Source: Diphasiastrum complanatum (Eukaryota; Streptophyta; Lycopodiopsida; Lycopodiales; Lycopodiaceae). From it: a stretch of 64,000 nucleotides of DNA. The translations under genes and the position numbers were made by a program. The stretch is taken from NCBI GenBank assembly GCA_029204225.1, contig CM055097.1:51662557-51726556 (forward strand). The letters run 5' to 3'. Positions 21,620 through 30,187 of the stretch are shown here, one piece after another (position 1 is the first letter of the stretch; the number at the start of each line of letters is the position of its first letter). Under the pieces are notes generated by a model that saw only the letters and a list, made by a program, of their open reading frames with translations, did not search any database and was not told where the DNA came from.

Positions 21620-23004
21620 CTATGGCAAACAATAAACATGGAAATAGAAAGCAATAGAAACTTCCTCTTCAAATCCCTCAGGCACTGTGGCGTCGAACTG
21701 TTTCGGTGATTTCACAGCTTTGTAGACCCGAAGTGCGGTTGAGCTATCTTCCGTGTGAGGTTGCTGGCTGACATCTTCAACACCAACAATAGATTCATAG
21801 ATATGTCTGAATCCTCTTTTAGGTTCAAAGTGCGCAGGGCTCTGGGGCATTTCAAAAATTTCGGTGGCCCCAAGGGGGTCGGAATAATTGAACATATTCA
21901 TAAAGAATTGTGTGTTTGGTGAGGTGGCTTTGGTGTGTGGGGGTGAGGCGGCCTGGGCAGCTGTGATGGGAATGGTAGGCCCAATGGTCACAGACTGTCC
22001 TTGAATGGAAGCAGAGGCGAGGGAAGCACCAAAGGCTAGGGGAATGGGAAGTTCAGTGTGAACAGCAGTAGGGGGTAGAAGCGCAGCTGACGAGGTATGC
22101 CTAGTGCGACGTCGTGATGCGAAAGGCGAGTTAGGATTAATGATCTCGCTGCGTGGATGATGACGACTATGAGAACTCAAGGCCTAGTGAGATGACTCTG
22201 TCGGTGCTTCTTCGTAGATCGAAAGCACGGAATTCAGGTGGAAGCCATGGATTCTGTTTTCTAAGTGAGAAGCGGCTAAAAGGGACAATAAAGAGCCAAC
22301 AGTGAACTGCTGCTTAGTATTGGCCTTAATAGCTCGTTTGAACTCACCAGAAATAGTCTTGAACCAATTATATGGTTCAAGAGGGGCTTTGGCCAACTTG
22401 GTGTGGGACTCCACTATCCTATGGAGGATCTGTGATGTGATGCAGTCTTTCCTGAGGTTGCCAACCATCAGGAATCTGTTTAGTAGCTAGGCCACAACGT
22501 GGATTGAAGGCTCAATGATGGCTTTCAGAAGGTAGCCGTCATTGGAGTGCAGATCGTTGGTGAGGTCAGTATATGGCTTGATGGCCTATTTGGCGTGCTT
22601 GTGATTGGGTGAGGCCTGTGTGCCGGATGCTATACCTATAATTGCAAGGGCGGCCTCAGTGATGCACACCTTGTGTGTGGCTCCCTGGAAAGTGATATAA
22701 TATTTAGATTTCTCTTCCTTCCATGTACTGAAGGCAAGAGTGATAAATTCCATATTGATGCGACCATAATACTCATTGCAGTGAGCAGAGGCTCCACAAG
22801 GGTCATCCACTGAGTGACCATGCTTGTGCTAGGAAGGATCATGATTTCTCTCTCATGAATACTCATTGCAGTGAGCAGAGGCTCCACAAGGGTCATCCAC
22901 TAAGTGACCATGCTTGTGCTAGGAAGGATCATGATGTCCGTTGCAGATGGGACATCACGATGGATAGTATAGCGCGGAGACTGGGAAGTATTGGTAGAAG
23001 ACAT
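21620..23004 (-). pseudogene. Gypsy ORF3 downstream of integrase, unrecognised family
   Basis: Starts at ATG 23004 with MSSTNTSQSPRYTIHRDVPS and can be followed for roughly 450 codons through a few stops and frame changes. Blocks are INMEFITLAFSTW-KEEKSKYYITFQGATHKVCI, then NWFKTISGEFKRAIKANT. A Pro/Ser/Thr-rich tail follows, with SRHHPRSEIINPNSPFASRR, ending near 21620. I see no signal peptide or membrane segment, which argues against an envelope protein, and I do not recognise the family. The second copy is in G2 (54660-54976). A 90-bp in-frame tandem duplication (22768-22934) repeats the block MILPSTSMVTQWMTLVEPLL. It lies between integrase and the LTR, the place of accessory or env-like ORFs in plant gypsy elements. 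Confidence 0.6.
22768..22934 (-). repeat. 90-bp in-frame tandem duplication in ORF3
   Basis: AATACTCATTGCAGTGAGCA begins at 22768 and again at 22858, and the following sequence repeats to GGATCATGAT with one difference (CTGAG against CTAAG). The period of 90 bp equals 30 codons, so the duplication kept the frame. Confidence 0.85.
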
Positions 23005-23870
23005 GATGATCAGAAGGAAATATTAAACGTGTAAAAGTGTCTCAGAAAGAAGTGCATGAATTTTGGAAGGCTTTGGTCACGGTAAAAATTTGCAAGAGCT
23101 TCGCTAGCACAAGTGAGGAATGAATCGAGTTCAGTCAACTTGTAGGTGAATCTGGTGGGTCCATTACACTGAATACTAGTTTGGCTGATCAGTTCTGAAC
23201 AAAAATTTGTAGGCATGTATAGTACTATGATAATAGGGTATAAAAATCTCGGCGAAGGTTTCTAGGGATCTGAACCTATCAGACGAACGTTTTCCAGGCC
23301 TGGCGAAGGATGAACCTTTGCCCAAGTACTGTCATAAATGTATTTTTCCAAGACCTGAACATATGGACAACCTAATTTTGACATTTTAAGATCATCTAAT
23401 AGGTCGACGAAGGTTAATAATGAGGTTAAGATGCTCGGCAAAGGTTCCCAAAATGGCATATCACCGATCCTTCGTCGGACTCAAAAACTGGGGTTTTTCT
23501 AGACAGGAACCTTCGCCCACCTCAAATTAGATAAATCTAGAGTGGATGTACAGTCTGAGAGCTCAGCAAAGGTTTCTAGTACTGAATAGACTAAATCTGA
23601 CCAAAACAGTGATTTTCTAAGTCTTTTTTCATCAAAAAATTATTGTGCTTCCTTATCCTATGCTGATGACTTTTTGAATTTTGCTCATCACTCTTTTCTC
23701 AGCTTAATAATTTTTTTTTAACTGTCTTTTTCCCAAAAAACTTAGCAAATTAAATACTAAAAAACAAAAAAATTAAAAAACAAATAATATTAAAAAACCA
23801 TTGAGATCAGACTTGCTGAACTGGCGGAGCAGGCTGCCAAAACTTGCGTAAGCTGCTGCCACTCACTAGA
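23005..23870. other. Gypsy beta spacer with reiterated CGAAGG motifs
   Basis: Non-coding DNA between integrase and ORF3. From 23245 to 23580 the words GGCGAAGG, GACGAAGG, GCAAAGGTTC and CCTTCGTC recur every few tens of bases on both strands. The same kind of motif field is found in gypsy F, G2 and G3. Confidence 0.6.
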
Positions 23871-24863
23871 GTATCAAATCGTTTTCCATCCAAGTGCTCA
23901 AGAATTACTGCGCCATAGTTCAAGATTATACGGGCCTTCTTCGATAAACTTCAACTTGCTCTTGATCAGCTTGGTTTTGTACATTAATGCAAGATCTCCT
24001 GCTTTCAAATCTCTTTTGTGCAATCGGCGATCGTGCCATGCCTTGTGGCGGGCTTTCTCTGCTGCTAAGGCATGAACTGCCATCAATCGGATTTCAAATA
24101 AATTTGTGCAACGCTTCATGACGTAGTTGTAAAGACGTATCATCATTTAATTGTTTTGTGGCCGCTATGCGTAAAGATGGCATTAAAAATTCAATCGACA
24201 TGACAACATCTTGACCATAAACCAGTTGAAAAGGTATTTGATTTGTACTATTTTTGTAAGCAGTTCTGAATGCCCATAATGCTGCATATAGTTTATGTTC
24301 CCAATCAGACCGACTTGCTTAAACTATCTTTGTCATAATGGTGCAGAGAATCTTATTGGAAGATTCAGCTTGGCCATTCCCTCAAGGATAGTAGGGAGTA
24401 CTAAATTTGTGTATAACAAAAAAATCTTCTAGTAAACACTTTATTGTTTGATTAACAAAGTGTGTACCCCGGTCACTGACAATCTCGATTGGACATCCAA
24501 TTCTGATTATAATATTCTCATATAGAAACTTGGCCGTAGATTTCGCATCAGCAACTTTGATAGCTTTGGCTTCAACCCACTTGGTCATGTAATCAGTTGC
24601 TACGATAATGTATAATGTCTGAGATCCTTGCGCGGCAGGGTGAATAGGTCCAATATAATCTAGTCCCCATTTTTCAAATGGTGCTTGCGATAAAACCGGA
24701 TGCAAGGGTTTATAGTTCTGTCGAGTAGGCCGTCGTGCTCGTTGGCAAACATCACATGTCTGAATATAATTTTCTATGTCCTTGTGAAGCGTAGGCCACC
24801 AACAACCTGATTGTAAAAGTTTGCAAACAGTAATATCTGTAGAGAAGTGTCCTCCACTCATGA
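23871..24863 (-). pseudogene. Gypsy beta integrase
   Basis: Starts at about 24861 with MSGGHFSTDITVCKLLQSGC and the zinc-binding pair TCDVCQRARR. The catalytic core follows: WGLDYIGPIHPAAQGSQ (first Asp) and VSDRGTHF (second Asp). After an in-frame stop, GNGQAESSNK supplies the Glu. The C-terminal part includes HKAWHDRRLHKRDLKAGDLA and reaches about 23898. No chromodomain is seen. The catalytic triad is preserved but the frame is interrupted at YYP-stop and further on. Confidence 0.85.
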
Positions 24864-25014
24864 CGTGGAAGGATCACTTTCCGTTACCTTTTACTGAAAG
24901 AATTTTGGATCACCTTGATGGAGCGGAAGCTTATAGTTTTCTGGATGGATTTAGTGGTTACAACCAGGTTAAGATCGCACCTGCCGATTGTCACAAAACT
25001 GCTTTTGCAACAGA
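24864..25014 (+). pseudogene. Gypsy gamma RT, left part (split by copia D)
   Basis: Reads KDHFPLPFTERILDHLDG, then AYSFLDGFSGYNQVKIAP, and stops at FATE, where copia D begins. The protein resumes at 36421 with TEWGTYAYKVMPFGL. The joined RT order is correct, so the two pieces were one gene before the insertion. Confidence 0.88.
25010..25014. repeat. Target-site duplication of copia D, left copy (ACAGA)
   Basis: ACAGA precedes the left LTR and recurs at 36421-36425 directly after the right LTR. Removing one copy restores the gypsy RT reading frame (FATEWGTYAY). Confidence 0.85.
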
Positions 25015-25269
25015 AGTTAGAATTAAAGTAGAATCACTTTGTTATTGTACTGTGGGTCCTATCAGCTGATAAGGATCAGTTGGCCTTGTCACGCGTCCTG
25101 CCAACGGCAACCTGAGTCATGCATGGGTTGCCTGAGTGAACAGCTATATGTACAATTTAATTTCATTTTGAGAAATACAGTTGCTATGTGAGCTTGCTGT
25201 GGAGAGTGTTTTTCTGTCTGTGTTAGTATGTAGCATGATCTGTGTTCATGTGCAAAGCAAATTCTAAGT
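25015..25269 (+). repeat. 5' LTR of copia D (255 bp)
   Basis: Begins AGTTAGAATTAAAG and ends AATTCTAAGT directly before the PBS. The 3' LTR shares both ends but lacks about 65 bp in the middle (the stretch after CTTGTCACG). The terminal AGTTAGAATT and AATTCTAAGT are imperfect inverted repeats. Confidence 0.88.
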
Positions 25270-25281
25270 TGGTATCAGAGC
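25270..25281 (+). other. Primer-binding site of copia D (tRNA-iMet)
   Basis: TGGTATCAGAGC abuts the LTR end. The following leader up to 26573 holds only short frames with no recognised domain. Confidence 0.93.
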
Positions 25282-26573
25282 CGTACAGGGAGTGTACACA
25301 GTACAACGTCGTCGTTAAAGAGAGCTTCGGGAGAACTGTCTTCTGAGAGTTCGAGGTTTACGGCGGGTTGAAGACGGAAGGAGAAACACTGATGCGGAGT
25401 GTTTAGCACACAGAAGCTTGGTGAGCTTGAGACTGTGTGAGGATTCAGAGACAAGAGTTGTCGGCTGAATCAGAACCTCAGCAAACGGAATTTTGAAATT
25501 TCGAAGCAAGCAATTTGTTGTTTGTAGTCAGTGTGCAATCAATCGGACATCGTTTGACAAACGGTTTGAAGCATTAGACTCCTAGCAGTAGAACAACCTC
25601 AGAGAAAGAGAATTGGCATGTCAAAAAACTGTGAACAGGAAGCCAAGATCAGATTTGTGTGAAAAAACCCTGGTCTGGGGTTTGAGAGCACAAAATCAGA
25701 GATTTTTCTCCATTCTAAATTCTTTTTGGAGCTGTAAAAGTTGGAAGGAGGGCGCCATGATCAGTCTTAGAGGATCTGAAGTGGTCGTGTGTAGCTGCGA
25801 GCTGGTAAGAGAATGTGATAAACTTGAACGTGGTAGCCATATCCAAAAACCTTGGATGAAGAGAGGAGGAGGTAGCGCGAATAGTCGCGCGCAGCAAGCG
25901 TGACTAGTCCCATTGTGTCTGGAAGGACCCAGCGGCCCATGGAAACTGATTCGGCGTGCAAAGTTGCATGCCACCATTGGATCTACCTAAGGCTCAATCA
26001 ATGGTATAGATCATGTTTCCGATAAGCAGTGTGGACCATTGAAATCAAGTGACCGTTGGATGACAACTTAAAGAGCCCATGAAAGGTTGAAGGGTCTTGA
26101 AGTGTGTTCTAGCCTTCAACTTCATTAAAAATTTTCATACTAAAAGTTGAGTTGGTACCCTTCACAAGTGAAAGGTGAAGTTTCTTCAAGCTGAAGAAAC
26201 AGTCCAAAAACTAGAAAAGTCCCTATTTTTGGGTCTCTTATCCGTTTTGACCCAAACGAAAGGCTATAACCTCCAAACAAAGGACACTCGGACTGTACCT
26301 ACAAGTATGGTACAACAAAACAGAGTGATTGCAGCAGAGAAAGCGTTCGGAGTGCGTCAAAAGTGATTTCACCATTCCACAAGACATGTAGTTGGGAGTT
26401 GACGACTGAGTGCATTTCGGAAGGCGACGCCGATTTGGCTTTCAAATTGGTGGGAAAGCGGCGAGTGGCCTGGTAAGGGAAAAAGTCCAAGTCATTATTT
26501 TTAACTTCTGACATCATAGTTGGCCTCGACATACTGCTTTTAGCCTACGGTAGAAGTTTCAAGCAGTTTTGCG

Positions 26574-28295
26574 ATGGCAAACATGGGAGAGTCCATTTTG
26601 AGTGAAAGTAGCAAACTGGACGGAATTTCCAACTATGCAGTGTGGAAATTCAAAATGAAAAACATATTGATGGAGAAAGATGTGTGGGAAGTCATCACAG
26701 GTGATGAGAGAAGGCCGCCAAATGAAACGGATATCAAAGTGTTTGACAAAAAGATGAGAAAAGCCTTGACCTTCATTAACTTGTCAGTGAAGGATCACAT
26801 CATTACCCACATTTGTGATGCTGTTACACCCAGACAGGCATGGGATGTGCTAAAGGAGCAGTTCGCGATGTCAAATCCATCAAGAATCATGTTTCTGAAG
26901 TCAAAGTTGAATAGTGCCCGAATGGAGCAAGGAGAGCACATTCAGACGTACATGACCAGAATCAAGACAATGAGGGATGAACTGCATTCTATTGGTGAGC
27001 GCATACGTGATGTGGAGTTGGTGCACAATGCATTGTGTGGCATTGTGCGGCATTGCAAAATCAGATGTTTTTGAGCGGAATAGCATCAAGAGAAAGATTG
27101 CCAACCTTTGACGAGCTCACAGGAATCTTGATGCAGGAAGAGCAATGACGAGAAATGGTGAAAGCTAGATGTCAAAATACTGACGATCAGGCACTTGCGA
27201 CATGCCAAAAACAAGGCAAGGGCAAGGGCAAGAAGAAGTCTAATCATCAATTTGCCAAGACTCAGGAGGATGAGGGATCTTTTAGTAAGACCAAGAAGAA
27301 AGACAAGTGCTTCCATTGTGGTAAAAAGGGCCATTGGAAGAGTGAATGTTGCAAATTCCTGGCGGAACAAGGCAAGGGGAAACCAAAGCAAGCAGGTAAC
27401 CTTGTCGATGAGGGTGAGATTGAAGACTCTAGCATCTTCATATCTGCATTGTCATCTAATCAAGATGATCAAGCGTGGTATATTGACTCGGGAGCCACAA
27501 GACACATGACATGTAACAAGAACTGGTTCAATAGCTTGAAAGTGTTGGATAATGGAACGTCCGTTTCACAAGCAAATGGCAATGTGTGCAAGATCAAGGG
27601 GATAGGCACTGTTTCAATCCAACAACCTGATGGCAAAAGCGAGATGATCAGGGAGGTACTTTATGTACCAGGTTTGAAGAAAAATATACTTTTTGTTGGA
27701 GTCATTACTGATCAAAAGTTGAAAGTAGAATTCGCCCATGATCGTTGCTTTGTGAAAGATGTGAACCAAAAGTTCAAAGTTATTGCGGATGGAGTAAGGG
27801 AGCCCAATACAAAATTGTACATGTTGAATGCTACAATCAAGGGGCAACATGGACTTGTATCATCCATTCTATCACAAAATGAGTTGTGGCATAGGAGGCT
27901 TGGTCACTTGAACCTAGGAAGCCTCAGTTTGATGAGAAAATTGGAGATGGTAATAGGATTGCCTACTATAGAAGACCACTTGAAATCGATGTGCGAATCT
28001 TGTGTATATGGGAAGCAACATTGAGAGAAGTTCAATAAAGGGGGTGTTGCAAGAGCAAAGAACATCCTGGATTTAATCCATACAGATTTATGCGAGCCTA
28101 TGACGACCATGTTCTTAGGTAAAGCCTTCTATTTCATGACTTTTATTGATGATATGTCACATAAGACGTGGATCTACTTGTTGAAGAAGAAATCAGATGC
28201 ATTTGACAACTTCAAGAGCTTCAAAGCATTGGTCGAAAATTAGACAGGTAGGAAGATCAAAGCCCTAAGATCAGATAGTGGAGATGAGTACAAGT
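26574..28295 (+). pseudogene. copia D gag-pol, part 1 (gag to integrase)
   Basis: Gag starts at ATG 26574 (MANMGESILSESSKLDG, NYAVWKFKMKNILMEKDVW) and shifts frame near 27050. It continues from 27155 with the zinc knuckle KCFHCGKKGHWKSEC, the protease core WYIDSGATRHMT and pre-integrase LWHRRLGHLN. CESCVYGKQH precedes a stop at 28022. Integrase continues as TFIDDMSHKTW, a stop after ALVEN, then LRSDSGDEYK, where the second Asp is kept but the usual NGGEY reads SGDEY. The frame is then broken by element C and resumes at 33757. Confidence 0.9.
28291..28295. repeat. Target-site duplication of copia C, left copy (CAAGT)
   Basis: CAAGT precedes the left LTR; the right copy at 33752-33756 is CAAGC. 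The single difference is a C to T change, as the host coding sequence GAGTACAAGCCT is the expected original. Confidence 0.8.
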
Positions 28296-28937
28296 TGTGA
28301 AAGATTTCAGATCATTAAGATCCAATCTACTTGAATGATCTTTGGTTAGAAAGAGAAATACACTACCAATCTCACCAATGTAGAAAAATCAGCATCTACA
28401 CACAATTTGAGATGCAAACACTAATAGAACTTGATCAAACTTGAATGAAATGATTATGTACTGTTGTTGTCCATACAAAAGCAGCAAGCTACTGTATTTC
28501 ACACGTGTGGATCCAAAAATAGCAAATATAGATCATTCTACACATAGAATTGCAAGCAATCACCAAGATAGTGCACCAATGGATAGTAGAACCCAAGAGA
28601 ACCATCTATAAGCATGAAATGAGATAGATAAGAGAGAAGATAGCTCTCTCCACGAGTTACATCGTTTTATAGCAGGTCCAAACCCTATTTGGCCACTTGG
28701 CTTTCCCACCAAAATGCTAACCCTACTAATTTTGGGTCTAGATTCAATGTACCCAACTTATTCAAATTGAATCTATTCAAACTTGCATTTTATCACTTCC
28801 AAAAAGTGTTTATTCAAATGAAATTTAGATTAATGAACTTTGAAAAGTCAACCTCTAAGTCTAAAACAAGTTTTGGCCTCAATATGCCAAATATGGAAAT
28901 ATTGCAAAATGTGAGGAAACTAGTTGAATCTTTTACA
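28296..28937 (-). repeat. 3' LTR of copia C (642 bp)
   Basis: Begins TGTGAAAG and ends CTTTTACA, followed by CTCCCTCTTC, the complement of a polypurine tract. CACACGTGTG lies at 28500-28509. On the sense strand CTATAAAAC near 28665 is a TATA-like word. Confidence 0.9.
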
Positions 28938-29149
28938 CTCCCTCTTCAACTAGTTTTAGCATAGACTTTGATAATACTCCTAGTGAATTCCTATGCTTCA
29001 TGAACAAGTCTTTTTCCAATGCTTTGGTGAAGATATCAGCTACACATTCTCTTGAAGACACATGTTGAAGCTCCACCTCCTTTGCAATGACTTGCTCCCT
29101 CACAAAGTGATATTGTATCTCAATGCTTGCTCCTAGCATAGTTTTTGAC
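28938..29149 (-). pseudogene. copia C RNase H, C-terminal remnant
   Basis: Reads NYARSKH, a 2-base frameshift, then IEIQYHFVREQVIAKEVELQ and CVADIFTKALEKDLFMKHR. This is the standard end of a copia RNase H. Everything upstream in RT and RNase H is missing. Confidence 0.85.
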
Positions 29150-30018
29150 CATAGAACTTTGATTCATCATAAGAATGATCTTCTTCCTTAGAATGGACCT
29201 TCTTTCAATGATCATGTAATGTTCAAAATAGAAACAACCATAATTGATATAGAGAATAGTGTCCACTTGGGATGCTTCACTATTACTTACATCAATTTTA
29301 TATATCAAGATGTAACTAGAACATGAAGAATCAAATAGAATGTAAATGAAATGATTCCACCATGCTTCCAAATCTGAACTCTATGGAAAAATACAGCAAA
29401 CAAACAATAAATGTGAGTGATCAACATTTGCTTGCATGTCTCCTCCTCCTTTGTCCTTTGTTGCCTTGTATCCACCATGATACTCCATGAATGAGCGTCC
29501 ATCTTTATCTTGCCTCAAGATACCATCATACCTTGATGACTTGACCATGAATGAGTGACATAATGAACCTCAAATAGCTTCATTTCCATCAGCAAAATCA
29601 GCCAAGAATGCTAGTACAAATCCAACATCAAAACAATGCTCACCAATGTAGCTAGTTTTACCATATCTTGACAATTTGCACACATCCACATGAAATTGCT
29701 CAAACAAGAGATAGAACAAGTAAAGTAAACTTTAACAACACTTCCTTGCTGCTCCTTTGACCTTACTTGAGTCTTCAATATGCTGTAAAAACAGATGCAT
29801 AACACCTTTGCCAACTACCTCTCCTTTGATGCTCTTGACTAGCTCCAAATTGCCAACTTCACTTTTGACTAGTTGAAGCCCTTTGAGATCAAACTCTTGA
29901 TCTTCAACTTGACCATCAAAGTTATTGAAATTTTTTTTTTTTCCAGATCCAATACTTGATTTTACAGCAAGATAACATCCATCCACTTGCATAGCTCCAT
30001 ATACACAAGAAGATCCTC
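29150..30018 (-). other. Foreign segment replacing RT/RNase H in copia C
   Basis: About 0.87 kb with no match to copia pol in any frame. In the minus orientation the RT reading frame runs on from MKSGT into SFGGSSCVYGAMQVDG and ends at about 29732, with a poly-A stretch near 29930-29943 inside. Other frames (29611-29814, 29305-29502 and 29120-29371) are short. It could be a captured host transcript, a scrambled filler or part of another transposon. I cannot assign it. Confidence 0.55.
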
Positions 30019-30187
30019 CAAAAGATGTTCCACTCTTCATAAGAGCTTGATACTCAAGATCCATTGCTTGGATCCACTCCTCTTCTTTCCTTGCTTGATC
30101 TACACTTGTAGGCTCATCCAAAGAGGTTAGGAAAGCAACATAATCTCCATAAACTACTTGCTTACCCTTTTGATCATATGTGAGCCT
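30019..30187 (-). pseudogene. copia C RT, N-terminal remnant
   Basis: After the stop near 30188 the sense strand continues with sequence similar to the start of copia RT: MDEPTSVDQARKEEEWIQAM then DLEYQALMKSGT. It breaks off before any RT catalytic block. Confidence 0.75.

Larger units (their letters stand above)
20995..24863 (-). mobile_element. Ty3/gypsy fragment beta with unusual order
   Basis: In minus-strand order: integrase (24863-23871), a spacer with CGAAGG-type repeats, a third ORF (23004-21620), an LTR (about 21610-21314), a PBS (21312-21295) and a leader (21294-20995). An LTR followed by a PBS and leader is a 5' arrangement, yet ORF3 lies directly in front of the LTR as at a 3' end. 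The LTR is thus shared by two element parts. Both outer ends are cut: 20994 joins gypsy alpha head to head and 24864 joins plus-strand gypsy gamma. Confidence 0.75.

Noticed and set aside
21620-23004. ORF3 as a retroviral envelope gene
   Set aside because: No signal peptide, no membrane-spanning stretch and no cysteine-rich surface domain can be read; position alone does not prove env.
23898-24146. Gypsy integrase C-terminal part with a chromodomain (chromovirus)
   Set aside because: After the KAGDLA block only a short degenerate tail follows; no chromodomain motif is visible in beta or G2.
29732-30121. 129-codon frame in element C as a normal RT
   Set aside because: Only the first ~40 residues resemble RT; none of the RT catalytic blocks (such as YVDD) are present.
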